A stretch of DNA of 64,000 nucleotides from JAFMDF01 sp965277445 (GCA_965277445.1 CBDICY010000013.1:1922001-1986000), one strand, 5' to 3'; positions 19,361 to 27,733 are shown, counted from the stretch's first letter. Numbers and translations: made by a program. The notes: generated by a model from the letters alone, not told the origin.

Positions 19361-20470
19361 TTATCCTTCCTCCAAAAACAACTCTTGTAAATAAGCCTTA
19401 TCTTTTAGAATACCGAAAAAAGAATTAATATATTTAGTCATTTTCTTTTTTACGGACTTTTCCAAAATAGGACAATCCATATAACAACGAAACCCTGTTT
19501 TTTGAAGCTCGGAGAATCTTTTTGCTGTTGCCATTAATGTTGCTTTATCTGGAAATTTTCCTTGAGGGAATCGTTGTTCGATATTTTTCTGACCATAATC
19601 AGGATTAAGTCTGGCATGAGGGGCTTTGACCAAACCAGAAAAATCAAAATCGTAAGGCACTAAGATTGGCTGTCCACCCGCATCGGGTTGAATCAATTTA
19701 ATATTTCGTTGTACTTTGATGTCCCAATCCAAATTACCAATCATATAATTAAAGAGTAAAGTATTGTGATAACTCGTTGCATCAATTTGAGCGGGGGTTG
19801 TACCAAAGGCATCCGTAGCTTTACCTTTTAAACGGAGCTCCAATTCTTCATTGCTTTCAATAAAAAAAGCAAAACGCTCTATTTTATCGGTTGGGTCATT
19901 TGAATTAACATAAGTGATCTTAACAGGGAAAACTTGATAACTTTGAGGCGTAACGTGATTGTATAAGTTATAAATCCAATATTCTTTCATCAATACTTGA
20001 TCACTATCCTCCGTATCATTACAATTGGTCACCAATTTTAACTTATCGCAACCTGGAAATAAACCTAGTTCTTTGAGTGCTTTTTTAGGGAAATCAATTT
20101 TCAGAGGCGGCATAGAAGAACAAACTTTTCTTCTACTTCGCCCTCTAGGTTCAATTTTTACTTTCGTCTTAAATTCTTCCCCTAATCCACTACTAAAAAG
20201 TATAGTACCTGGATAAGATTCCGAACTAATTTTTTTGTTTTTGATTAAAGAGTCAAAATTGGTCTGTAAAACAACTTCGAAGAAACTATCTTGTTTTATT
20301 TTCTGAAAGATAGTGGTAGAAGCAAAAAAGTCTGGCATTTCAAGACTATCATTAATAGCAACTGCTTGATTCATTAAAAGGGAATCGGATGTATTCGTTT
20401 GGCTAAAGCCTTCTATGGGAATCCAAAATAGGAAGGAAAGTAGTATTGGGTTTATTTTTTTTGTTAGCAT
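19361..20470 (-). CDS. Secreted CotH-like (atypical kinase fold) protein
   Basis: 369 residues with a signal peptide cut near GFSQ. The central part has features of the CotH/atypical protein kinase fold: an RGRSRR segment near residue 120, KLKLVTN followed by KEYWIYNLYN, then IGNLDWDIKVQRNIKLI near residue 240 (the position of the catalytic Asp/Asn loop) and VPYDFDFSGLV near residue 268 (DFD-like metal-binding position). In characterised members such proteins phosphorylate secreted proteins. Assignment rests on these motifs and their order, so an inactive relative is possible. The last 90 residues are helical. It is monocistronic, with a very AT-rich upstream region. Confidence 0.6.
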   Translation of the reverse strand: MLTKKINPILLSFLFWIPIEGFSQTNTSDSLLMNQAVAINDSLEMPDFFASTTIFQKIKQDSFFEVVLQTNFDSLIKNKKISSESYPGTILFSSGLGEEFKTKVKIEPRGRSRRKVCSSMPPLKIDFPKKALKELGLFPGCDKLKLVTNCNDTEDSDQVLMKEYWIYNLYNHVTPQSYQVFPVKITYVNSNDPTDKIERFAFFIESNEELELRLKGKATDAFGTTPAQIDATSYHNTLLFNYMIGNLDWDIKVQRNIKLIQPDAGGQPILVPYDFDFSGLVKAPHARLNPDYGQKNIEQRFPQGKFPDKATLMATAKRFSELQKTGFRCYMDCPILEKSVKKKMTKYINSFFGILKDKAYLQELFLEEG

Positions 20471-20756
20471 TATTTTCTTTTTAGATAAACTGCGATGCCT
20501 AAAAATACAAGATATTTTATTTGGAAAGGGTTATTTGTTTAAAAAAATATTATTTCCTATTGGTAGGATACTTTTTTCGTTCATGAAAAAGTATAAAATC
20601 GAAAACTTAATTATTTACAAACACTATTAGTCATAGAGAAAAAGTCTTTTTTTTAATAGTTGACTACTAGTTTATTGATTATTTTTTGAAATATATGCTA
20701 CTAATTCGATTGGATTGTAAATTAATGTGACAGGACAAACAGAAAATTAAAAAAAA

Positions 20757-20794
20757 TTAGTAACCTGTTACTAAATAATAGTAAGATGTTACTA
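20757..20794. promoter_or_regulatory. Tandem palindromic operators TAGTAA-N4-TTACTA
   Basis: Two copies of TAGTAA-N4-TTACTA (the first extended to TTAGTAAC-CT-GTTACTAA) have centres exactly 21 bp apart, that is, two helical turns. This is the geometry of cooperative dimer binding by a repressor or activator. The regulator is unknown. Confidence 0.6.
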
Positions 20795-21010
20795 ATTTGT
20801 TAGAAATGGTTTGTATTATTCATATTTTATTAAATTAAATATCTAAGTATTTATGTGACAATTATTTGAGTAGTGTAAATTTATTGTTAAAAACAAAAAG
20901 AATTTTATTGAACGAATTTTTTCTAGAAATATTATGAATTGTGACAAAAGAAATGTTAAATTTTTTTTCAAATTCTTTAATAAAAACTTAACTATTTGTT
21001 AAAAATGGAT

Positions 21011-21200
21011 TATCTTTGAACCAGAATAAAAGGATAGGTGACAGGATAACGGTGAAATTTAAAATTTGAAGCGACCTAAATTAACTTTTTTTATTCTCTC
21101 TAAATCAAAATATAAACTATTTATATAAAAATATAACAGTCGGGTGATTTCTTACAAGAGCGAAGCAATGGTTTTTACCACTTCGCTCTTTTGTTTTTTA
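21011..21200 (+). ncRNA. Candidate small RNA, promoter to terminator without ORF
   Basis: TATCTTTG at 21011-21018 is a perfect -7 element. The transcript from about 21025 would end at the hairpin AAGAGCGAAG / CTTCGCTCTT (21156-21190), followed by TTGTTTTTT. The roughly 170-nt region has no ORF of note and does not resemble any RNA family I recognise (not tmRNA, RNase P or SRP RNA). A weak or absent -33 element is the main doubt. Confidence 0.5.
21154..21200 (+). terminator. Rho-independent terminator of the candidate small RNA
   Basis: A 10-bp perfect stem AAGAGCGAAG / CTTCGCTCTT encloses an inner TGG-CCA pairing and is followed by a T-rich tail. It lies upstream of the symporter gene, so it ends a separate transcript. 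Confidence 0.75.
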
Positions 21201-21232
21201 CAAACTACCTACCTCTTTTTCCAAGATTTTAC

Positions 21233-21240
21233 TATATTTG
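21233..21240 (+). promoter_or_regulatory. Candidate promoter -7 element of the symporter gene
   Basis: TATATTTG matches TAnnTTTG and lies 80 bases before the ATG at 21321, after the terminator of the upstream transcript. Confidence 0.5.
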
Positions 21241-21320
21241 GCTTTCTTCCTTTAGTTTCCTATACACAACTAAAAAATAGTATTGCTATTTTTAATAAAT
21301 CCTTCTTTTAAATTTCAAAA

Positions 21321-23027
21321 ATGAGTACTGTTCAACTAAGTGGTTTAGACATCGGTATTATGATCGTCTATGGTGTATTGATTATAGCCTATGGCCTATA
21401 TCATGCAAAACGTAAAAATTCGGAAGAATATTTTTTAGCAGGTCGGGATATGACTTGGCCGATTGTTGGGATTTCTCTTTTTGCCGCCAATATTTCTAGT
21501 TCTACTTTAGTTGGTTTAGCAGGAGACGCTTATAAAACGAATACACATGTCTATAATTACGAATGGTTGGCAGCAGTTGTTTTAGTCTTTTTTGCCATCT
21601 TTTTCTTACCATTTTACCTGAAATCAAAGGTATATACCATGCCAGAGTTTTTAGAAAGGCGCTATGATAAAAAATCAAGGTATTATTTCTCTTTCATCAC
21701 GATTGTAGGAAACGTACTAATTGATACCGCAGCGGCTTTATATGTTGGTAATATTATCTTGAAACTGATGTTTCCAGAGATTCCAACATGGATGGTAATT
21801 GTCATTTTAGCCTTTGCAGCAGCTGCTTATACAATCCCTGGAGGACTAAATTCGGTTATTCAAACAGAGGTCATCCAAGCTATTTTATTAGTTATAGGCT
21901 CTTGTATCATCACCTATTATGCCTTCGATGGAGTAGGAGGGTGGTCAGGCTTGATTGAAGGGTTAAACGCTAAAGGGGCAGCGGGCGAACTGGTTCAACC
22001 TGGTAGTGGAATGGTACTAAATAATGCGGAAGAGGTACTGAGCCTAGTGCGGCCCACAGGGGATGCTTTTATGGATTGGTTTGGTTTATTATTAGGCGCA
22101 CCAATTTTAGGTTTCTATTTCTGGGCCAATAACCAGTTTATGGTGCAAAGAATATTAGGCGCAAAAGATTTAAATCATGGTCGATGGGGCGCTTTATTTG
22201 CAGGTTTGCTAAAATTACCTGTGATTTTTATCATGGTTTTACCTGGGACTTGTGCCATTTTATTATTCCAAGATGCAGATTTAGAAGGCTTGCGCTATAC
22301 TTTCGCAGACGGAACAATTTGCGCCAACTTAGCCGATTGTACAGACGCCATTTACCCTATGTTGTTATTCACCTTATTACCAAAAGGAATATTGGGATTG
22401 GTTTTAGCAGGTTTATTAGCCGCCATGATGTCTTCTGTTTCCGCTACGTTTAATTCTGCTTCGACCTTAATTACCATGGATTTTGTTAAGCAAATGCGCC
22501 CTGGATTAACGAGCGATCAATTAGTTAGAGTCGGACAAATTTCTACTTTAATACTGGTAATTCTAGCTTCTGCTTGGGCACCGATGATAGAAAAGGCAGA
22601 TTCTTTATTTAAATACCTACAAGATATTTTAGCTTATATTGCTCCACCGGTAGCGGCTACTTTTTTAGTTGGTTTATTCTGGAAGAAGGCAAACGCAACG
22701 GGGTCTATTGTTAGTTTGGGATTTGGGTTCTTATTTTCTGTTGTGTCTATTCTTTCTTTAGTTTTTGACTTAAGCCCAGCCTTAAATGATTTACACTTTT
22801 TATATAGAACGATCTATTTATTTGCAGCTTGTGCTTTGGTACATATTATTGTGAGTGGGATGACTGCGCCTCCACCAGCCGAAAAAGTAGCATTATATAC
22901 TTGGAAATCTAGTATGATTGCAGAAGAGACGATAGAATTAGCAAGTATGCCTTGGTATTTAAATTATCGATATCAGTCGGTTGTATTGTTGATATTGACG
23001 GCGATTGTGGTTGGGTATTTCTGGTAA
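21321..23027 (+). CDS. Sodium:solute symporter (SSS/SGLT family)
   Basis: 568 residues with about 13-14 transmembrane helices. The early sequence NSEEYFLAGRDMTWPIVGISLFAANISSSTLVG matches the TM1 region of sugar-type SSS transporters, where the Ser/Ala-rich stretch helps form the sodium site. YTIPGGLNSVIQTEVIQ and LVLAGLLAAMMSSVSATFNSASTL are further signature regions, the last containing the conserved SSxxS-type sodium site in TM8. It imports a sugar or similar solute together with sodium across the inner membrane. Glucose, galactose and inositol subtypes cannot be separated by eye. The gene is monocistronic, with a strong terminator 40 bases downstream. Confidence 0.9.
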   Translation: MSTVQLSGLDIGIMIVYGVLIIAYGLYHAKRKNSEEYFLAGRDMTWPIVGISLFAANISSSTLVGLAGDAYKTNTHVYNYEWLAAVVLVFFAIFFLPFYLKSKVYTMPEFLERRYDKKSRYYFSFITIVGNVLIDTAAALYVGNIILKLMFPEIPTWMVIVILAFAAAAYTIPGGLNSVIQTEVIQAILLVIGSCIITYYAFDGVGGWSGLIEGLNAKGAAGELVQPGSGMVLNNAEEVLSLVRPTGDAFMDWFGLLLGAPILGFYFWANNQFMVQRILGAKDLNHGRWGALFAGLLKLPVIFIMVLPGTCAILLFQDADLEGLRYTFADGTICANLADCTDAIYPMLLFTLLPKGILGLVLAGLLAAMMSSVSATFNSASTLITMDFVKQMRPGLTSDQLVRVGQISTLILVILASAWAPMIEKADSLFKYLQDILAYIAPPVAATFLVGLFWKKANATGSIVSLGFGFLFSVVSILSLVFDLSPALNDLHFLYRTIYLFAACALVHIIVSGMTAPPPAEKVALYTWKSSMIAEETIELASMPWYLNYRYQSVVLLILTAIVVGYFW

Positions 23028-23065
23028 TAATAAATGCCACTATTAGTTTACGCTAATTATAAAAT

Positions 23066-23110
23066 AAAAAATGAAGCCTGTGACTGACTTGGTCACAGGC
23101 TTCATTTTTA
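23066..23110. terminator. Strong bidirectional terminator
   Basis: A 12-bp perfect stem (GAAGCCTGTGAC / GTCACAGGCTTC) is flanked by an A-tract and a T-tract, so it can work in both directions between the convergent symporter and ABC exporter genes. Confidence 0.9.
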
Positions 23111-23318
23111 TTTATTCAGAGAAAAAGAAGGCTTCTTTCAAAAATCAACCATTTTCCACTACCTCATCGTTCAACTCCGTAATTGTTTTTTTCATTAAAT
23201 GCTAGAATCCAGTAACCGTCCTTTATTTCACTTGGATTTCTATTATCTCTTTCATTTTTCCTCTTGCAGGCTAATTGGTAGATATTTTGTTTTATTGGAA
23301 CTCATTTTATTAAACTTT

Positions 23319-25103
23319 TTATTCCTCTACCTCTTCCATTCGTTGTTGCTCATACAAATCATAATAATAGCCTTTATTTTTTAATAAGGTTTCATGGCTG
23401 CCAGCTTCTACGATTTTGCCATCGTCTAAAACGATGATTTTATCAAATCTTAAATGCGCATAAATTCGATGGGTAATAATGATGGTCGTTTTATCCTGTA
23501 GGGACTCATTAAAATATCCTAAAATCTGTGCTTCTGTATTCGTATCTACTGCAGAAAGACAATCATCTAAAATAATGACATCAGGTTTTTTAATCAATGC
23601 TCTAGCAATGGAAACTCTTTGCTTTTGCCCCCCAGAAAGCGTTACGCCCCGTTCTCCAACCAAGGTATCAAAGCCATTAGACAATCCTTTGATATCTTCG
23701 TAGACCGCTGCATATTTAGCGAATTGTTCAATTTCTGCTTGTTCGACTTCCTTTCTCCCGAAGGCAATATTTTTAGCAATAGTATTAGAGAATAAAAAGA
23801 CATCTTGGGGCACGTACCCAATATTTTGCCTTAAACTAGAGAGGTTTCTTTGCCGAATATCTTTCCCATCAATTAAAATTTGCCCATCGCTTACATCGTA
23901 CATCCGTAGCAATAAATCAGCAATAGTCGTTTTTCCAGAACCTGTTCGCCCGATAATTGCCATTTTTTCGCCAGGTTGTAACGCAAAAGAAACATTTTCA
24001 AGCGCTTTAATTCCTGTATCAGGATAAACAAAAGTTACTTTATCAAAAGCAATGCTTCCCTTTATTGGTTTTGCTGTTGCAACGGGTGAAATAATAGCAG
24101 GCTTAGTTTTTAAGAATTCATTAATTCGTTTTTGAGAAGCTGCTGCTTGTTGAATAATGGAGGCAATCCAACCAATAGCCGTTACGGGCCAAGTCAACAT
24201 ATTTACATAGATCACAAATTCTGCGATATTCCCTGGTGTTATTGTCCCCTTGACAACTTGTAGACCGCCGACATAAACCGTTAAAATGGTACTGACCCCT
24301 ACTAGAAGCATCATCAATGGAAAAAACAAAGCATTAACTTTCGCTAAATCCATAGATTTATCCATATAACTTTGGCTTTGTCCCGCAAAGAAACGACTCA
24401 TGGGGTTTTCCTGAACGTAAGACTTAACAACTCGAATCCCAGAATAAACTTCTTGAGAAGTACTATTTAAAGTAGCCAATTGTTGTTGGATAATGGTACT
24501 CTTTTTATTGATTAGACTAGAGACATAATAAATGGAAACAGATAAAAATGGAAGGGGCGCCAACACATACATACTCAGTTCTACACTCACTTGTAACATA
24601 GAGTAGATAACAAAAACAAAAAGAGTGACTAAATTAATAAAATATAAAACAGCTGGACCCAAATACATTCTTACTTTATTGACGTCTTCGGTAATTCTAG
24701 ACATCAAATCTCCCGTATTATTTTTTTTATAGAAGGCTAAATCCAATTCCTCATAATGACTGAATAATTCTTTTCGCATATCGTATTCTATCAATCTTGA
24801 CATCACAATAATCGTTTGCCGCATAAAGTACATAAACAGCCCCATGATGAAAGCCAAAACTAGTACGAGTCCACCAAAGACCATTAGGGTATGACCTAAA
24901 ATACCAAATAGTTCTTGTTGTAAATCAAAGCCATCTAATTGCCGATAAAGGGCAATGTTCTCCATCACTAGATCCAAGGCTTCTCGAATCATTTGTGGTT
25001 GTAATACCCTAAAATAATTGGATAGTGCCACGAAGACAATACCAAATAAGAAATGCCATTTATATTTTACAAAGTACTTATTGAGGACAAATAATTCCTT
25101 CAC
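23319..25103 (-). CDS. ABC exporter, fused membrane and ATPase domains
   Basis: 594 residues. Residues 1-320 form the six-helix type IV exporter domain and 335-580 the nucleotide-binding domain: Walker A GRTGSGKT, Q-loop YVPQDVFLF, signature LSGGQKQR, Walker B VIILDD and H-loop ITHRI. The residue after the Walker B Asp is Asp, not the catalytic Glu (LDDCLSAVD), the pattern seen in the degenerate half of heterodimeric exporters such as the B. subtilis BmrC type. No partner half-transporter lies adjacent, so either it is encoded elsewhere or the protein works with Asp. The substrate is unknown (lipid, peptide or drug). Confidence 0.9.
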   Translation of the reverse strand: MKELFVLNKYFVKYKWHFLFGIVFVALSNYFRVLQPQMIREALDLVMENIALYRQLDGFDLQQELFGILGHTLMVFGGLVLVLAFIMGLFMYFMRQTIIVMSRLIEYDMRKELFSHYEELDLAFYKKNNTGDLMSRITEDVNKVRMYLGPAVLYFINLVTLFVFVIYSMLQVSVELSMYVLAPLPFLSVSIYYVSSLINKKSTIIQQQLATLNSTSQEVYSGIRVVKSYVQENPMSRFFAGQSQSYMDKSMDLAKVNALFFPLMMLLVGVSTILTVYVGGLQVVKGTITPGNIAEFVIYVNMLTWPVTAIGWIASIIQQAAASQKRINEFLKTKPAIISPVATAKPIKGSIAFDKVTFVYPDTGIKALENVSFALQPGEKMAIIGRTGSGKTTIADLLLRMYDVSDGQILIDGKDIRQRNLSSLRQNIGYVPQDVFLFSNTIAKNIAFGRKEVEQAEIEQFAKYAAVYEDIKGLSNGFDTLVGERGVTLSGGQKQRVSIARALIKKPDVIILDDCLSAVDTNTEAQILGYFNESLQDKTTIIITHRIYAHLRFDKIIVLDDGKIVEAGSHETLLKNKGYYYDLYEQQRMEEVEE

Positions 25104-25137
25104 AGACTGGGTTTTAATGATTGTTGTATAATTTACG

Positions 25138-25145
25138 CAAAGGTA
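25138..25145 (-). promoter_or_regulatory. Candidate promoter -7 element of the ABC exporter
   Basis: The minus strand reads TACCTTTG, 35 bases before the start codon at 25103, matching TAnnTTTG. Confidence 0.45.
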
Positions 25146-25301
25146 GTGGAATTTGAACTGTTAGTTAAAACTAGAGAGCAGAAGCGAGAATAGAGACGGG
25201 ATAGAATATCGGGAGAAAATTAATTTTGGTTATACAAAAAAGGGTAAATCATTCCTAAAAAGTCTCTAATCTCTCAATGAAATGGTCTCTAATCTTTCCA
25301 A

Positions 25302-26720
25302 TTATCGTAACTGCTTAATCACCAAATCCCATAAGATTTCATAAGGAGCAATTTCTCGTTCGATCGTATCCACATTTAAACTTTCTGTAGACTTCACCAA
25401 TAATTTACTTTGTCTTTCTGCGTGTGCCAAAACTAATTTACCGTGATAATTGCCTTTAGTGACAGCTTTCATCATTCGTAAGAAATAGCGCGTTCTTTTA
25501 TATTCATGTGCTTTAAATCTTTTGCTAATAAAAGCCTCTACTCGTTCTAATTTTGCATAGAATTTAGTATACTCCTTATCCACTAAGAGGTGTAACAATT
25601 CTAAAATGATAAGGTTGGCTTTTTGATTATGATTTCCCTGTGCTTCTGGAATATTTAGAAAACTTTTTAAACGGAAAGGCTGGTCAAATTGAATTAATCC
25701 TAGTTTATGGTATAATGCTAAATAGCCTTTTATCAGATGCCATCGTTGGTCAATGACGGTACTATCAAACTTAGTTGGTTTGGCATGAGCTACTTTATAA
25801 GCATGTTGAGCTATTTTAGGTTTATTAGAATGGAAACCAAGTAATGCTTGATAAATTAGGGTTTTATGGTGATTAAAACTATTTGGTGGAGGTAAGGTCA
25901 AACAATTTCTCAAGGTTGTTTCTGTATCCGCAAACTTTTTCTTAAGAAGATAGATAGGGATTATATCAACAAGAAAATTGAATTTATAAATATAAGGCAA
26001 TATTTTCTTTTGTTTTGAAAAGAATTGATAGGCCTTTCTATTATTGTGAATTACTTTTTCTTGTTCATTCGTGATTTGAGCATAAATATTGATTATTGAA
26101 TAATAATAAAATCTAAATTTATAGTGATTATTATTTAAGGCAATTAATTTTAATTCGCTAATAGCCGTTGGTAAATGATTAATACTTTTCCCTTTATTAT
26201 AGCATAATATTAAATCATAATAAACACTAATTGCTTTCATCTCATCATAAAGAATTGCAGAGGCATGATTTAATTTAGTTTGATATTTATGGAATTTTTG
26301 AAAATTAGGCTGAATAGACGAATAATGCTGAATTAACCTTTTACATAAAGATTGCACGATCTCAAATTGATCTAATTTTTCGGCTATAGTAATGGTTTCT
26401 ATAGCCAATTTTATACCTGCGGTTTTCCTTCCTGCAAGAATTAAAATTTTTGTTTGTAAATGTTTTTTCCAAAGCCTAAATTTAATTTGGCTGCTAGTAG
26501 GTAAATTTTTAAAAGAATCATCTGTGATGCCTTCTAAGAGTGCATCTTTTAAGCGCTTGTAAACTACTAGGAATTGCCCTTTCTTACCTTGTTTTTCAAA
26601 ATGTGCTGCTGCTTCTAATCTACCAAAGTGTTGTTCATTGGCAAGACTAAATAATTCCAGCTTTAATCCATTATTCGGTCGATAATTTGACAGTTTTGCG
26701 ATGTCTCGAAGCACCTCCAT
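25302..26720 (-). CDS. All-helical repeat protein of an unnamed Saprospiria-type family
   Basis: 472 residues with no signal peptide or membrane segment, so cytoplasmic. The sequence is helical throughout with TPR-like periodicity (AGIKLAIETITIAEKLDQFEIV, and later segments rich in paired helices). The N-terminus (EVLRDIAKLSNYRPNNG, then VYKRLKDALLEGI) and the C-terminus (EREIAPYEILWDLVIKQL) resemble, from memory, an expanded family of roughly 500-residue hypothetical proteins in Saprospira-related genomes; this is unverified. No helix-turn-helix or enzymatic motif is seen. It diverges from a 23-codon peptide gene 180 bases away, an arrangement that recalls TPR peptide receptors of the RRNPP kind in Firmicutes. 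That comparison is only structural. Pro-rich and His/Lys-rich loops give it an unusually basic composition. Confidence 0.7.
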   Translation of the reverse strand: MEVLRDIAKLSNYRPNNGLKLELFSLANEQHFGRLEAAAHFEKQGKKGQFLVVYKRLKDALLEGITDDSFKNLPTSSQIKFRLWKKHLQTKILILAGRKTAGIKLAIETITIAEKLDQFEIVQSLCKRLIQHYSSIQPNFQKFHKYQTKLNHASAILYDEMKAISVYYDLILCYNKGKSINHLPTAISELKLIALNNNHYKFRFYYYSIINIYAQITNEQEKVIHNNRKAYQFFSKQKKILPYIYKFNFLVDIIPIYLLKKKFADTETTLRNCLTLPPPNSFNHHKTLIYQALLGFHSNKPKIAQHAYKVAHAKPTKFDSTVIDQRWHLIKGYLALYHKLGLIQFDQPFRLKSFLNIPEAQGNHNQKANLIILELLHLLVDKEYTKFYAKLERVEAFISKRFKAHEYKRTRYFLRMMKAVTKGNYHGKLVLAHAERQSKLLVKSTESLNVDTIEREIAPYEILWDLVIKQLR

Positions 26721-26901
26721 TTGTATATGTTTATCTTTTTTTTAATTGTCTAAAAGGTTGGTAAACATGAGGTTAAGATTAGAATTAATCGTAAATATAA
26801 TGAGAATCGTTGATATAAAAAAAGAAAACAAGATTAAAAGGAAAGAATTTAAGTGCCTTTTTTTGTGCTAACATTTATTTAATCATTTAAAATATATTAT
26901 T

Positions 26902-26973
26902 ATGAATTTATCTAACACAAATAAAATACAAAAAGCAAAGGCTATCATTGTTAGTGATGATGTAGACCTTTAA
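26902..26973 (+). CDS. Candidate 23-residue peptide gene
   Basis: ATG at 26902 opens 23 codons and TAA at 26971. The product starts MNLSNTNKIQKAKA and ends IIVSDDVDL, so a basic amphipathic half is followed by an acidic tail. A strong terminator begins 30 bases after the stop, which implies a short dedicated transcript. It has no signal peptide. It could be a signalling peptide, a leader peptide or just an ORF in a small RNA. Its position, divergent from a TPR-like protein, is the reason to take it seriously. Confidence 0.4.
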   Translation: MNLSNTNKIQKAKAIIVSDDVDL

Positions 26974-27003
26974 GAATAATTTTGTTTTAAAAAAAAAAAC
27001 AAA

Positions 27004-27046
27004 AAAATAGCAATACTCTTCGTGAGTACTGCTATTTTGTTTTTGT
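27004..27046. terminator. Bidirectional terminator shared by two micro-genes
   Basis: The stem AAAATAGCA-A-TACTC / GAGTA-C-TGCTATTTT has one mismatch and the loop TTCGT. It is preceded by a long A-tract and followed by a long T-tract, so it terminates both the rightward 23-codon gene and the leftward 44-codon gene. Confidence 0.85.
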
Positions 27047-27065
27047 TTTTTTAAAAAACTGTTAA

Positions 27066-27200
27066 TCAATAAGTTAATTCGTGTTTGTTTTTGGAGAGCT
27101 TAGTATTCTGTTCTGCTTTCTCTAACATTTTTTTAATATCAGCTAATTTTTTTCTGATATTTTCGACGCGTTGTTTTAGAGGTAAAGAGGGTTTGTTCAT
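27066..27200 (-). CDS. Small 44-residue coiled-coil protein
   Basis: ATG at 27200, stop at 27066. The product is Lys-rich and helical (RVENIRKKLADIKKMLEKAEQ) with heptad-like spacing of Ile, Leu and Met, so a short coiled coil is likely. It lies 130 bases downstream of the XRE regulator on the same strand and ends 20 bases before the shared terminator, so the two may be co-transcribed. The family is not recognised. It is well below the length at which ORF statistics help, but the codon-level composition and the terminator support it. Confidence 0.5.
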   Translation of the reverse strand: MNKPSLPLKQRVENIRKKLADIKKMLEKAEQNTKLSKNKHELTY

Positions 27201-27332
27201 AAAAAGAAAATTACGTGTTAGTGTGTATTTTCTTTAAATTACGAATAAATACTTTTTTACCAAAGCCTATTTGAAGGTACTTACCCTTTTTATGATTCGT
27301 GTTCCGTTAATTTTGGCCTAATATTGCTAAAA

Positions 27333-27713
27333 TTAGACTTTTTCAGGATTTTCCAATTTTTCGATTCTTTCTTTGAAGTCGATAAAGGAAGCGTTCACTT
27401 GTTCTTCTAATTTTAAGACTATATTATTCATTAAGCCTTCCATCTCCACCACTTTTTTTTGCAATACTTCATATTGACTAGCATTTTCCAATTCCCACGC
27501 ATTTCCTTTTCCAGTAATTAACCATCTTGGATTTAAATCAGGAAATAAATTTACACATGCAGCCAATAGAGGCAATTTAGGATTAGAATCATTTTTAAAC
27601 ATTTGATTCAAGGTGCCTCTAGTCGTCCCTGTTTGTGCGGCAAAGGCCTCGATACTTAAATTTTTAGATTTTATTATATGCTTAATTCTTTGACTAGCAG
27701 TCATTAATGTCAA
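27333..27713 (-). CDS. XRE-family helix-turn-helix regulator
   Basis: 126 residues. Residues 5-70 form a lambda-repressor-like helix-turn-helix (ASQRIKHIIKSKNLSIEAFA, then TGTTRGTLNQMFKND), followed by the phage-repressor-like motif NPRWLITGKGNAWE. The last 45 residues (VLQKKVVEMEGLMNN to ERIEKLEN) are a coiled coil that probably dimerises. ATGs at 27713 and 27704 are both possible. A perfect palindrome TGTAAT-TTTT-ATTACA lies at 27718-27733, immediately before the start, so autoregulation is likely. The downstream 44-residue coiled-coil protein may be a partner. Confidence 0.85.
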   Translation of the reverse strand: MTLMTASQRIKHIIKSKNLSIEAFAAQTGTTRGTLNQMFKNDSNPKLPLLAACVNLFPDLNPRWLITGKGNAWELENASQYEVLQKKVVEMEGLMNNIVLKLEEQVNASFIDFKERIEKLENPEKV

Positions 27714-27717
27714 ATTA

Positions 27718-27733
27718 TGTAATTTTTATTACA
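27718..27733. promoter_or_regulatory. Palindromic operator TGTAAT-N4-ATTACA
   Basis: A perfect 6+6 palindrome abuts the start codon of the XRE regulator, the expected place for an autorepression site. Confidence 0.5.

Larger units (their letters stand above)
20471..21320. other. 850-base AT-rich intergenic region with operators and a probable small RNA
   Basis: No credible protein-coding gene. It contains the double palindrome at 20757-20794, a promoter-like element at 21011-21018, a terminator at 21154-21200 and a second -7 element at 21233-21240 for the symporter. The stretch 20800-21000 is very AT-rich without recognisable structure. Confidence 0.6.
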
